Source of the DNA: JACVRW01 sp963825345
GTDB taxonomy: Bacteria > Actinomycetota > Thermoleophilia > Solirubrobacterales > Thermoleophilaceae
Reading direction: 5' to 3'
Length of the DNA: 64,000 nt
Assembly (NCBI GenBank): GCA_963825345.1
Contig: CAWGSQ010000010.1
Coordinates: 1-64,000, forward strand
A model generated the notes under the pieces. That model saw only the letters and a program-made list of their open reading frames with translations. It was not told where the DNA came from and searched no databases. The translations under genes were made by a program, and so were the position numbers. Of the stretch, positions 14,694 to 22,983 are shown one piece after another (the stretch's first letter is position 1; every line of letters begins with the position of its first letter).

Positions 14694-17303
14694 CCGGGCC
14701 GCGGACGGGATGGTGACGCGCGCCAGAGCGGCGTCCGCCCGCGGGGCCGGCAGCAGCCGTCCGCTAGCCAGCAGGTGCGCCGCGAACACGCCGAGCTCGT
14801 AGCCCACGATGGCGCCGACGAGCACGTCGATCGGGAAATGCGCGCCGAACATCACCCGCGTCAGGGCCACCAGCGCGACGTACACGAGCAGCGGTCGGCG
14901 GAGCAGCGGCACCGCGCTGGCAGCCGCAGCGGCCATCGCCGACGTCACGATCAGGTGGCCGGACGGGAACGAGGCGAGATGCGCCCAGCTTCGGCCGTGC
15001 GACAACTGGATCTGGCCTCCCAGGACCTCCTCGGGCCTGGCCCGCTCGATGAAGAGCTTCACGATCTCGAGGGCCGCTCCGGCGAGGTACGCCGCAAGCA
15101 CCACGCCGAGCGCCGCGCCGAGAACGTAACGCGGCCGGCGAAGGCTCACCGCCGCCGCGATCACCGTCGCGGTGATCAGCAGGAGGTAGTTGCGCGTGTG
15201 CGGGTCGAGCGCCTGGTAGAGCCACTCAGGACCGTCGCCGAGGCCGTTGACCGCCAGCATGAGCGAGTTGTCGAGCGGCTGAACCACGGGCATGGCGGCG
15301 CCGAGGGCGATCACGGCCAGGATGAGCGAGGCGAGCCGCGGCGTCCAGGCGCGCAGCACCGCGAACGCCTCGCGTGCGCCACCCGTACGCGCCGGCTTGC
15401 GCCGCGGCTTGCGCGCCGGGGCCATCAACGCGCGCGCCACCCGTGCCGTGTCGACCACCGGCCGGTAATGGCTCGGCTCGCCGTCGTAGAGCGTCGGGAT
15501 CTCGACCGACGCGAACTCGCGGCCGGACTTCACCAGCGCGCGCAGATGCCGGCTCTCAGCGTCGTAGCCGCCTTCGGGGAGCGGCAGCTCCGTCAGCGCG
15601 TCGCTCCGGAACAGCCGCATGCCGTTCTGGGTGTCCGGAACCCATGCTCCGGTGGTGGCGAACAGCGCGAGGCTCGCGGCGCGGTTCCCGATCCTGCGAA
15701 CAAGTGGCATCGAGCGGCGCTCCCTGCGGTGACCGATCACGAGGTCGGCGCGGCGGCTCGCCTCGACGAAGGCCGGGATGCGCTCGGGCGCGTGCTGGCC
15801 GTCTGAGTCGAGCGCGACGATTGCCTCGGGCGGAGCTGCGTCCGCGAGCAGCAGGGCGGTGCCCGCCGCCAGCGCGCTCCCCTTGCCCCCGTTCTCGTCG
15901 AGGCGCAGGATGCGCACACGATCGTCGTCGGCGAGCGCGTCGAGCGACCGTGAGACGGCAGGCGGCGCGCCGTCGTCCACGAGGACGATCTCATCCACGT
16001 AGCCGAGCGTCGTCGTGGCCACCTCGACCGCCCTGTCGGAGGCGAAGACGGGGATCACGGCCGCGACGCTCGCGGGACGGGGACGCAGGACCTGTCGTGC
16101 CGGCCGCGCGCGGTCGGGAGCCCGGCGCTGGGCTGCCACGAGCGGCACCGAGGCGGCCAGGGCGACGACGCCGAACCAGAGCACCGCTCGGTAGCTGCCA
16201 CTCAGCTCGACCGCGAGCCCGGCAAGCGGGAGCGCACCCGCGCCGGCGACGGATCGCCCAGCGAAGAACACGCCGCTGTAGCGCCCGGCCTGACCGTCCG
16301 GCACGAAGCGCGCGAAGTAGGGGAAGCCGAGCGCCGTCACGATGCCCGCACCGACCGCCGCCACGGCGAAGGCGGGCGCGGCGGCGGGGAGGCTCGTCGC
16401 GGGAGCGGCCGCAAGCAGTCCGGCCCCCAGCAGGGTGGCCCCCGCAACCAGCAGGCTGTGCACGCGCTCGGCCGGGGCGCGCGCCGCCAACACCATGCCG
16501 AGCGCGGTGAGGACGCCGAATGCGAGCGGTAGAGCTCCCGCCGCGGCCACACCCAGCCCGAGGCTGCGCTCCGCGTAGAGCACGAAGAAGGCGGGAAGCG
16601 CGGCGTACCCGAAGACCCACATCGCCTGAGCCACGAGCACCTCACGCGCTCCGGGCCGGCGAGCCAGTTCGCGCAACCCGACCGTACGCTCCCTCTGCTT
16701 CGACTCTGGTGGCCGCTCCCCGAGGCGCAGCCGGCGCGTGACCAGGGCCGTGGGCACGGCTGTCATTGCGATCACGACGGCCGCCAGCGCGAACGCGGCG
16801 GCGGGCGCGGGCTCGATCAGTGCGCCGCCGATCGAGATAGCCACCACCGCGCCGACGAGGCCTGCGATCTCCTGAGCGCTCGTGGCGGCCGGCCGGCCGC
16901 TGTCCTCAACGTCGTCCGCGACGATCGCCCGGTGCGCGGTCGTGAGCGCGTTGAGCCCGGTGTAGACGATCCCGGCGGCGAGGCCGAGCGCGATGTAGGA
17001 CGTCCCGTTCCCGAGCCCCACCGCCACCAGGCCGCCGGCGCTCAGCACGGCGCCGCCGGTGATAAACGGAAGCCGACGCCCGCGGCGGTCCGACCAGATC
17101 CCAACCGCGATCGGAACGCCGAAGCCTGCGATCGCGTTGACCATCATCACCACGCCGATCAGCGTCGGTGCGTCCTCGATCCGCTCGAGCAGAACCGGCA
17201 GGTACGTGGTCGTGAGCGCTCGTCCGGCACCCGCGCCGACCGCGGCCAGCGCGAAGGCGACGAGCATCCAGCGACCACCGAGACGCGCGGTAACCGCGGT
17301 CAT
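14688..17303 (-). CDS. MFS transporter - GT2 glycosyltransferase - PAP2 phosphatase triple fusion
   Basis: One uninterrupted 871-residue frame holds three complete domains. Residues 1 to about 400 form a 12-helix major facilitator (GIWSDRRGRRLPF between helices 2 and 3). Residues about 410-640 are a DPM1-like family 2 glycosyltransferase with VIPVF, VLVDDGAPP, DENGGKGSAL and LDSDGQHAPE, ending DTQNGMRLFRSDAL. Residues about 660-855 are a PAP2 phosphatase with all three signatures: KLFIERARP, SFPSGH and TRVMFGAHFPID. It overlaps the DedA/lipid-kinase ORF as ATGA. Together the domains fit synthesis, turnover or movement of a polyprenyl- or glycerolipid-linked sugar. I do not recognise this architecture; an assembly fusion looks unlikely because each junction is in frame. 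Confidence 0.85.
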   Translation of the reverse strand: MTAVTARLGGRWMLVAFALAAVGAGAGRALTTTYLPVLLERIEDAPTLIGVVMMVNAIAGFGVPIAVGIWSDRRGRRLPFITGGAVLSAGGLVAVGLGNGTSYIALGLAAGIVYTGLNALTTAHRAIVADDVEDSGRPAATSAQEIAGLVGAVVAISIGGALIEPAPAAAFALAAVVIAMTAVPTALVTRRLRLGERPPESKQRERTVGLRELARRPGAREVLVAQAMWVFGYAALPAFFVLYAERSLGLGVAAAGALPLAFGVLTALGMVLAARAPAERVHSLLVAGATLLGAGLLAAAPATSLPAAAPAFAVAAVGAGIVTALGFPYFARFVPDGQAGRYSGVFFAGRSVAGAGALPLAGLAVELSGSYRAVLWFGVVALAASVPLVAAQRRAPDRARPARQVLRPRPASVAAVIPVFASDRAVEVATTTLGYVDEIVLVDDGAPPAVSRSLDALADDDRVRILRLDENGGKGSALAAGTALLLADAAPPEAIVALDSDGQHAPERIPAFVEASRRADLVIGHRRERRSMPLVRRIGNRAASLALFATTGAWVPDTQNGMRLFRSDALTELPLPEGGYDAESRHLRALVKSGREFASVEIPTLYDGEPSHYRPVVDTARVARALMAPARKPRRKPARTGGAREAFAVLRAWTPRLASLILAVIALGAAMPVVQPLDNSLMLAVNGLGDGPEWLYQALDPHTRNYLLLITATVIAAAVSLRRPRYVLGAALGVVLAAYLAGAALEIVKLFIERARPEEVLGGQIQLSHGRSWAHLASFPSGHLIVTSAMAAAAASAVPLLRRPLLVYVALVALTRVMFGAHFPIDVLVGAIVGYELGVFAAHLLASGRLLPAPRADAALARVTIPSAART

Positions 17304-19483
17304 GCCGTGCCCCCCGAGAAGGCCACGCGCAAACGCGCGGGCTCCACGCTCACTGTGGCGGTGGTGGTGCCGAGAGGCACCGCGTCGGCAACCAGCGGCA
17401 GCGGTTCGGAGAGCTTCACGCGCGTGGCTGGCATCCGCAACACGCCGCGCCTGCCGATGTGGCGCCCACGCCGGGCAGCGGCGAGCAGGCGCAGCAGTCG
17501 CGTGCGGCCGCGCGCCTCGAGCACGATCGCATCGAGACGCCCGTCTGTCGCGTCGGCCCCCGGGGCGACCTCGAAGCCGAAGCCGAAGAACGGCAGGTTC
17601 GAGAAGAAGAGCTGCGCCGCGGAGCTTGAGCGGATCGTCTCCCCGTCGACGCGAACCGAGGCCCTGTACGGCTTGTAGCGCCAGATGGCTCGCGCGAGCG
17701 CGCGCAGCCCCTGTCGCAGATCGGCGGAGTTGTCGGCGCTGTAGTCCGCGCGAGCCTCCGCCTGGAACCCCGCGCTCACTGCCTCGAGTGCATAAATGAA
17801 GCGGTCGGGCGTCGCCACGCGCAGCGCGTCGAGCGGCTTCGCGGACGCGTCAGCAGCGACGGCCAGCGCCTGCAACCTGTCCGTGGGGATGCCGAGCGCG
17901 CGGGCGATGTTGTTCGCGCGACCGGCCGGCACGAGCGCGAGCTCGGGCAGCCGCGAGAGCGGCGCGTTCGCCGCGGCGTGAAGAGTGCCGTCGCCGCCAA
18001 CGAGCGCCACCCGCCATCCGGACCTCTCGGCGAAGCGCAGCACGTCCCACAGCTCCTGCTCGCTGTAGGTCACGGCGCTCTCAGCCTCCACGCCGAACTC
18101 CTCGAGCACCGCGGCGAGCTCATCGGCGGTCCTGAGCGGATCCTCGATGCCGCTGGCGCGGCCGTTCACGACAACGATCAGCCGTGCGGTACTGCTACTT
18201 TCAGTTTCCTCTCGGCGATGGCTCCCTTGCTCGACCTCGACCGTGCGCTCGTCGAAGCCGCTCCGGCCTTCGAGCATCCGTGGCTCACCGCCGTGTTCGT
18301 CGTGCTGTCCGCGTGGTGGGTCAAGGGACCGCTGCTCGTGGGCCTGGGGCTTTGCTCCGACCTTTGGCGCCGCCGCCTTCCCGTGGCCTTCGCCGCGGCG
18401 GCCGCCGCCACCGGCGCCGCGTCGCTGGTCACGCATGTCCTGAAGGAGACCTTCGCGCGAGCCCGCCCGCCGGTGGCCGATCCCGGACTGGGTTCGCTGA
18501 CCGCGCTTCCCGGCAATCCCTCGTTCCCCTCCGGCCACAGCGCCACGGCCTTCGCCGCCGCAACCGCCCTCGCCATCATGTGCCCCCGGCTTCGGCCCTT
18601 CGTGCTCGTGATCGCCGCTGCCGTGGCGCTCTCGCGGGTGTATCTCCGCGTGCACTTCCCGCTCGACGTGATCGCCGGCGGACTCATCGGAGCGGGGCTC
18701 GGCGCGCTCTGCGGCCTCGTTGCGCTGCGGCTCGTCCGTGGCCGTGCCGTGGCCAGCCCGGCCTGAGCGCGTGCGAAGGACGGTGACGGCCGCGTATCCG
18801 GCCGCCGCCATGAGCGCCGCGCCCAGGGCGATGCGCGCCGCGGTATCGCCCGAGTCCGCGAAGGACTCCGAGAAGCCGTAACCGACGAGCGTGAACGTCG
18901 CGGCCCAGGCCAGCGTGCCGACGAGGCTCCAGGGCAGGAAGCGACGCAGTGGCAGCCCCGACGCACCCGCCACGAACGGCGACACCGCGCGCACCAGGCC
19001 GACGAAACGGCCAAGCAGCACGGCGCTTCCGCCGTGGCGCGCGTAGAAGCGCTCGACCTGGCGGAGCCGCTCTGGGCCGACGCGCACGAGCGGCCCGTGG
19101 CGCTCGAGGAACGGGCGACCGAGGCGACGACCGAGAAGGAAGCTCACGAGGTCGCCGGCAGCGGCGGCCAGCCAGACCAGCCCGATCACCGGCAGCAGCG
19201 CCACATCTCCCTCGGCCGCCACGACACCGCCGACCACAACCGCCGTTTCGCCTGGAACGACCAGGCCAACGAATGCGCCCGTCTCGAGGAAGGCGAACGC
19301 GCCAACCGCGGGGTATGCCCACGCGCCAAGCGTCTGCGAGGCATCCTCGAGCGCGCCGGTGAAGTCCGGGATCGGCACCAACCCGGTGATCACGGCCAGC
19401 GTGGCGACCGCTGCGAGCCCGGCAGCCCCGACGATTGTGGGGCTGAGGTGCGGTGTGGGAAGCGGGGCGGCGTGGGATCGCAT
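17300..19483 (-). CDS. DedA membrane protein fused in frame to diacylglycerol-kinase-like lipid kinase
   Basis: The 727-codon frame begins with a DedA/SNARE-associated membrane domain (residues 1 to about 235: GLVVPGETAVVVGG and GRFVGLVRAVSPFVAGASG) and ends with a YegS/LCB5-type lipid kinase (about 430-727: VVNGRASG, VGGDGTLHAAANA and PAGRANNIARALG). Residues 240-422 are His/Glu/Arg/Gly-rich, unlike any domain, and are exactly antisense to the PAP2 gene at 18218-18766. DedA has no stop of its own, so the kinase is read as a fusion. Alternatively the kinase starts at ATG 18277 (GGTGAG upstream, 325 residues). DedA proteins are candidate undecaprenyl-phosphate or phospholipid flippases, and the kinase would phosphorylate a lipid alcohol. 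Confidence 0.75.
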   Translation of the reverse strand: MRSHAAPLPTPHLSPTIVGAAGLAAVATLAVITGLVPIPDFTGALEDASQTLGAWAYPAVGAFAFLETGAFVGLVVPGETAVVVGGVVAAEGDVALLPVIGLVWLAAAAGDLVSFLLGRRLGRPFLERHGPLVRVGPERLRQVERFYARHGGSAVLLGRFVGLVRAVSPFVAGASGLPLRRFLPWSLVGTLAWAATFTLVGYGFSESFADSGDTAARIALGAALMAAAGYAAVTVLRTRSGRAGHGTATDEPQRNEAAERAEPRSDESAGDHVEREVHAEIHPRERHGSGDHEHEGPKPGAHDGEGGCGGEGRGAVAGGERGIAGKRGQRTQSGIGHRRAGSREGLLQDMRDQRRGAGGGGRRGEGHGKAAAPKVGAKPQAHEQRSLDPPRGQHDEHGGEPRMLEGRSGFDERTVEVEQGSHRREETESSSTARLIVVVNGRASGIEDPLRTADELAAVLEEFGVEAESAVTYSEQELWDVLRFAERSGWRVALVGGDGTLHAAANAPLSRLPELALVPAGRANNIARALGIPTDRLQALAVAADASAKPLDALRVATPDRFIYALEAVSAGFQAEARADYSADNSADLRQGLRALARAIWRYKPYRASVRVDGETIRSSSAAQLFFSNLPFFGFGFEVAPGADATDGRLDAIVLEARGRTRLLRLLAAARRGRHIGRRGVLRMPATRVKLSEPLPLVADAVPLGTTTATVSVEPARLRVAFSGGTA
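18218..18766 (+). CDS. PAP2 family lipid phosphatase, nested antisense
   Basis: The 182-residue integral membrane phosphatase has all three PAP2 signatures at normal spacing: KETFARARPP, PSFPSGHS and SRVYLRVHFPLDV. It would dephosphorylate undecaprenyl pyrophosphate, phosphatidate or a similar lipid at the outer face of the membrane. The ATG at 18218 is chosen because the frame further upstream is antisense to the kinase and not PAP2-like; no Shine-Dalgarno is visible. The whole gene lies opposite the spacer of the DedA-kinase ORF and touches neither conserved domain. Domain conservation strongly favours this strand as the selected one here. Confidence 0.85.
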   Translation: MAPLLDLDRALVEAAPAFEHPWLTAVFVVLSAWWVKGPLLVGLGLCSDLWRRRLPVAFAAAAAATGAASLVTHVLKETFARARPPVADPGLGSLTALPGNPSFPSGHSATAFAAATALAIMCPRLRPFVLVIAAAVALSRVYLRVHFPLDVIAGGLIGAGLGALCGLVALRLVRGRAVASPA

Positions 19484-19485
19484 TG

Positions 19486-19530
19486 TTCGAGAGTTATCGA
19501 ATTATTCTCATCAACTTACAACAAGTAAGT
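19486..19530 (-). promoter_or_regulatory. AT-rich promoter region of the DedA gene with two inverted repeats
   Basis: On the minus strand -35 TTGTAA (19521-19516) and -10 GATAAC (19498-19493) are 17 bases apart, just upstream of the ATG at 19483. An inverted repeat TTCGA-N6-TCGAA (19486-19501) covers the -10 and start region. A second, ACTTAC-N5-GTAAGT (19514-19530), covers the -35. The stretch is conspicuously AT-rich for this genome. The double dyad looks like operator sites; the regulator is unknown. Confidence 0.5.
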
Positions 19531-19669
19531 CTGTCCGTCCAGTCGGGTGGGGGTGTGTGATTTCGTGCACGCAATCCTCGCTCTGGCTCGCGTTCGGGAC
19601 ATCGGGGATTTCCCCTGACAGTGCCCTGAACTTTTCGGGAGCCGAGTCAGGGGCGTACCTTTCGCGCCG

Positions 19670-20701
19670 GTGAGAATCGAGGAAGCGCAGCGGCTGTGGC
19701 AGCCGGAGACCCTGTACCTGAACACCGCCAGCTACGGACTGCCGCCCACCCCGGCGTGGGACGCCCTTCAGGCGGTGCTCGCCGATTGGCGCGGCGGGCG
19801 CACGAGCTGGGAGGGATGGGGCGACGCCACGGAGAGCGCTCGAGCGTCGTTCGCGCGGCTCGTGGGCGTGCCCACGGAGTGGGTCGCGATCGGCGCGAAC
19901 ACGTCGAGCATGATCGGGCTGATGGCCGCGTCGCTGCCGGACGGGGCCCGCGTGGTCTCGGCCGAGCCGGAGTTCACCTCGCTCCTGTGGCCGTTTTTCG
20001 CGCAGGGGCGCGATATCGAGGTGGACTGCGTGGGAGTGGCCGACGTGGCGAACTCCGTCGACGAGCGCACCGACGTGGTCGCGGTGAGCGTGGTGCAGTC
20101 ATCCACGGGCGAGCTGGTGGACCTGGAGGCGGTGCTCGAGGCGGCCGCCGCGTACGACGCGCGGGTGGTCGTGGACGCGACCCAGGCGTGCGGCTGGCTG
20201 CCGATCGACGCCACGCGCATCGACCTCCTCGCCTGCAGCGCCTACAAGTGGCTCTGCTCGCCGCGCGGGACGGCGTTCATGAGCGTCCGTCCAGACCTGG
20301 TCGACCGGCTCACGCCGCTGGCGGCCGGCTGGTACGCGGGCGAGGACCCGCACGCGTCCTACTACGGCCCGCCGCTGCGGCTGGCAGCCGACGCGCGCCG
20401 CTTCGACGTGAGCCCGGCCTGGTTCCCCTGGATCGGCACAGCCCCGACTCTCGAGCTGCTGCTGGAGATCGGTATCGACACGATCCACGAGCACAACCTC
20501 CGCCTGGCAAACCGCTTCCGGACCGGCCTCGGCCTGCCCCCCGGCGACTCGGCAATCGTCTCGGCCGAGCTCCCGGAGGCCGAGGAGCGCCTACGCGACA
20601 GCCGGGTAATGGCAGCGGCCCGAGCAGGCCTGCTCAGAACCTCGTGGCACGTCTACAACACGGAAGCCGACGTGGACGAGCTACTGACGCTGCTCACCTA
20701 A
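19670..20701 (+). CDS. Class V aminotransferase (cysteine desulfurase-like fold)
   Basis: The 343-residue fold-type I PLP protein has LNTASYGLPP at the N terminus (substrate/PLP region), GANTSSMIGLMAASL (phosphate cup), VVVDATQACGWLPID (Asp169 pairing the pyridine nitrogen) and Lys193 in CSAYKWLCSPRG as the Schiff-base lysine. It is shorter than NifS/IscS and lacks an obvious catalytic cysteine loop, so it may be an aminotransferase or lyase of the isopenicillin-N epimerase-like branch. TACCTT (19656-19661) ends eight bases before the GTG, suggesting a leaderless mRNA. It stands alone and is followed by a hairpin repeat array. Confidence 0.82.
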   Translation: MRIEEAQRLWQPETLYLNTASYGLPPTPAWDALQAVLADWRGGRTSWEGWGDATESARASFARLVGVPTEWVAIGANTSSMIGLMAASLPDGARVVSAEPEFTSLLWPFFAQGRDIEVDCVGVADVANSVDERTDVVAVSVVQSSTGELVDLEAVLEAAAAYDARVVVDATQACGWLPIDATRIDLLACSAYKWLCSPRGTAFMSVRPDLVDRLTPLAAGWYAGEDPHASYYGPPLRLAADARRFDVSPAWFPWIGTAPTLELLLEIGIDTIHEHNLRLANRFRTGLGLPPGDSAIVSAELPEAEERLRDSRVMAAARAGLLRTSWHVYNTEADVDELLTLLT

Positions 20702-20703
20702 CC

Positions 20704-20876
20704 CTCAAGGGTCTGACCCCCTAAGCGCGTCCGACTCAAGGGGTCTGACCCCCTAAGCGCGTCCGACTCAAGGGGTCTGACCCCCTAAGCGCGTCCTACT
20801 CAAGGGGTCTGACCCCTAGCGGCCGTGTCAGAGCGAGCCGCATCCGGCGAGCGAATGAGCGAGCGAAGCGAGCGCC
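20704..20876. repeat. Tandem 32-base hairpin repeat array plus GAGCGA-rich tract
   Basis: Units start at 20704, 20735, 20767 and 20799: the first is 31 bases, two are 32, and the last is cut short at about 20818. Each unit contains the near-palindrome AGGGGTCTGACCCCCT followed by AAGCGCGTCC. Copies differ by single bases (one G missing in unit 1; a T for A at the end of unit 3). A low-complexity GAGCGA-type tract follows at 20847-20876. The array fills the convergent gap between the aminotransferase and ftsH genes and has no coding frame. It resembles REP/BIME-like elements or stacked bidirectional terminators. Confidence 0.75.
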
Positions 20877-20894
20877 AGGTCTGCGGGAGGCGAT

Positions 20895-20909
20895 GCGGCA
20901 CGGTGCCGC
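20895..20909. terminator. GC hairpin 3' of ftsH
   Basis: GCGGCAC (20895-20901) and GTGCCGC (20903-20909) are perfect inverted arms around one base, 21 bases beyond the ftsH stop on the minus strand and downstream of the plus-strand aminotransferase. No U-run follows, so it may be a processing or stability hairpin, or a terminator of the U-less kind suggested for actinobacteria. Confidence 0.4.
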
Positions 20910-20929
20910 CCGCCAGCTAGGTACGAGCC

Positions 20930-22894
20930 TTAGGGCTTCTCGGGCGGGGGGTCGCTGCGCATCTCGGCGGTTCCGCCGGCGAGTCCGGGCCGCGGGAGCG
21001 TCTTGGGCGCCCTCTCCGGCTTGCGCTCCGGCGCCTCAGGCGTCGGCGGCGGGATCACGGGGATCGGCGCGTCGTCGGCGCCGAAGACCTCTTCCTCGGA
21101 CTTCCCGTCCAGCAGATCGATGAACTGCTCGCGCTCGATCGTCTCGCGGCGCAAGAGGATCTCGGAGGTGAGGTCGAGCGCCTCGCGGTGGTTGTCGAGC
21201 ACCTGCCGCGCAAGCTGGTGCGCCTCCTCGACGATGCGGCGGATCTCGTCGTCGATCTCGCGGGCGACGTCGTCCGAGTAGTCCGGCTCTGAGCTGAACT
21301 CTCGGCCGAGGAACGGCTGGCCGTGGTCGTGCCCGAACACGCGCGGGCCGAGCTTCTCGGACATCCCGAAGCGCATCACCATCTGCTTGGCAGTGGCCGT
21401 GACCTTCTCGAGGTCGTTCGAGGCGCCCGTGGTGACCTCTCCGAACACGATCTCCTCCGCCGCGCGGCCGCCGAGCGTCATCGCCATCGTGTCCGACAGC
21501 TCCGCCCGCGTGGTGAGGAACTTGTCCTCGGTGGGCAGCGAGATCGTGTAGCCGAGCGCCTGGCCGCGCGAGATCACGGAGATCTTGTGGACCGGGTCGG
21601 TGTTCTCGAGGTAGTGCGCCACCAACGCGTGGCCCATCTCGTGGAAGGCCGTGACGCGGCGCTCCTTCTCGGACATCACGCGGGTCTTCTTCTCCGGGCC
21701 CGCGATCACGCGCATGATCCCCTCCTCCAGCTGGAGGTGGTCGATCTCGCGCTTGCCCTGGCGGGCGGCCAGCAAAGCCGCCTCGTTCACGAGGTTCTGA
21801 AGGTCGGCGCCGGTGAAGCCCGGGGTCTGGCCGGCGAGCACGTCGAGGTCGATCGCCTTCGCGAGCGGCTTGCCGCGCGTGTGCACCTCGAGGATCTTCT
21901 GGCGGCCCTTGCGGTCGGGCCGGTCGACAACGATCTGGCGGTCGAAACGGCCCGGGCGTAGCAGCGCCGGGTCGAGGATGTCCGGGCGGTTCGTGGCCGC
22001 GATGAGGATGATGTTGTCCTTCATCTCGAAGCCGTCCATCTCGACGAGCAGCTGGTTGAGCGTCTGCTCGCGCTCGTCGTGACCGCCGCCGAGGCCGGCG
22101 CCGCGGTGGCGACCGACGGCGTCGATCTCGTCCATGAAGATGATGCAGGGCGAGTTCTGCTTGGCCTGCTCGAAGAGGTCACGCACGCGCGAGGCGCCCA
22201 CGCCCACGAACATCTCGACGAAGTCGGAGCCGGAGATCGAGAAGAACGGCACCCCGGCCTCGCCCGCCACGGCGCGCGCCAGCAGCGTCTTGCCTGTGCC
22301 CGGCGGGCCGTAGAGCAGCACGCCCTTGGGGATGCGCGCTCCGAGTGCCTGGAACTTCTTGGGGTTCTCGAGAAACTCCTTGATCTCGTGGAGCTCCTCG
22401 ACGGCCTCGTCGACACCCGCCACGTCCCGGAACGTGATCTTCGGCGCGTCCACGGACATCCGCTTCGCGCGCGACTTCCCGAAGGACATGACCTTCGAGC
22501 CGCCGCCCTGCATCTGGTTGATGATGAACAGCCAGAACAGCAGGAAGATCACGAACGGCAGGATGTAGGTCAGCGCCGTGAGCCAGCCCGAGCCGCCCTT
22601 CGGCTTGACGTCCACCTGCACGTTCTCGTCCCGGAGCTGGTTGACCAGGTTCTGCTCGGTGTTGTCCGGATACGCGGTCTGGTACTTCGTGCCGCTCTTC
22701 AGCTCCACCTCGACACGGTTGTTCTTGGTCGAGAGCGTGGCGCTCTTCACCTGACCGTTGTCCACCTGCTGGAGGAACTGCGAATACTTCGGCGGCTCCG
22801 TCTTATCGCTGGGGCTGATCAGCTTCTGAGCGAAGAAGGCCAGCACGACGACGATGAGAATCGGAAAAGCGGCGCTCTTGAAGAATCTGCTCAC
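20930..22894 (-). CDS. ftsH: ATP-dependent zinc metalloprotease FtsH
   Basis: This membrane-anchored AAA protease degrades misfolded membrane proteins and regulators. The 654 residues show a TM helix at about 8-24, an extracytoplasmic domain, a second TM at about 105-127, Walker A GPPGTGKT (196-203), Walker B IIFMDEID (251-258), the second region of homology around ATNRPDILDPALLRPGRFDR, and the zinc site HEMGH (418-422). The C terminus is a proline-rich tail (about 615-654) of the kind that varies among actinobacteria. It lies 89 bases downstream of hpt, the usual neighbour. Confidence 0.97.
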   Translation of the reverse strand: MSRFFKSAAFPILIVVVLAFFAQKLISPSDKTEPPKYSQFLQQVDNGQVKSATLSTKNNRVEVELKSGTKYQTAYPDNTEQNLVNQLRDENVQVDVKPKGGSGWLTALTYILPFVIFLLFWLFIINQMQGGGSKVMSFGKSRAKRMSVDAPKITFRDVAGVDEAVEELHEIKEFLENPKKFQALGARIPKGVLLYGPPGTGKTLLARAVAGEAGVPFFSISGSDFVEMFVGVGASRVRDLFEQAKQNSPCIIFMDEIDAVGRHRGAGLGGGHDEREQTLNQLLVEMDGFEMKDNIILIAATNRPDILDPALLRPGRFDRQIVVDRPDRKGRQKILEVHTRGKPLAKAIDLDVLAGQTPGFTGADLQNLVNEAALLAARQGKREIDHLQLEEGIMRVIAGPEKKTRVMSEKERRVTAFHEMGHALVAHYLENTDPVHKISVISRGQALGYTISLPTEDKFLTTRAELSDTMAMTLGGRAAEEIVFGEVTTGASNDLEKVTATAKQMVMRFGMSEKLGPRVFGHDHGQPFLGREFSSEPDYSDDVAREIDDEIRRIVEEAHQLARQVLDNHREALDLTSEILLRRETIEREQFIDLLDGKSEEEVFGADDAPIPVIPPPTPEAPERKPERAPKTLPRPGLAGGTAEMRSDPPPEKP

Positions 22895-22983
22895 GAGCCA
22901 AATAACCTGCGTCTAGGGTGAAACGCAAGCGTAGCAGTGGGGTATCAACCTAATTCCCCTTTTGCGCGCCTGAAATTGGGCTC

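Noticed and set aside
14508..15806. Plus-strand 432-codon open frame
   Set aside because: Arg/His/Glu-rich translation with no domain, antisense to the MFS-GT2-PAP2 gene. It is typical of high-GC shadow frames.
17978..18217. 80-residue N-terminal extension of the nested PAP2 protein
   Set aside because: It is antisense to the lipid kinase and contains no membrane helix or PAP2-like sequence. ATG 18218 directly precedes the conserved domain.
20704..20818. CRISPR array
   Set aside because: Units are contiguous with no variable spacers between 32-base copies, and there are no cas genes. It is a tandem hairpin repeat.
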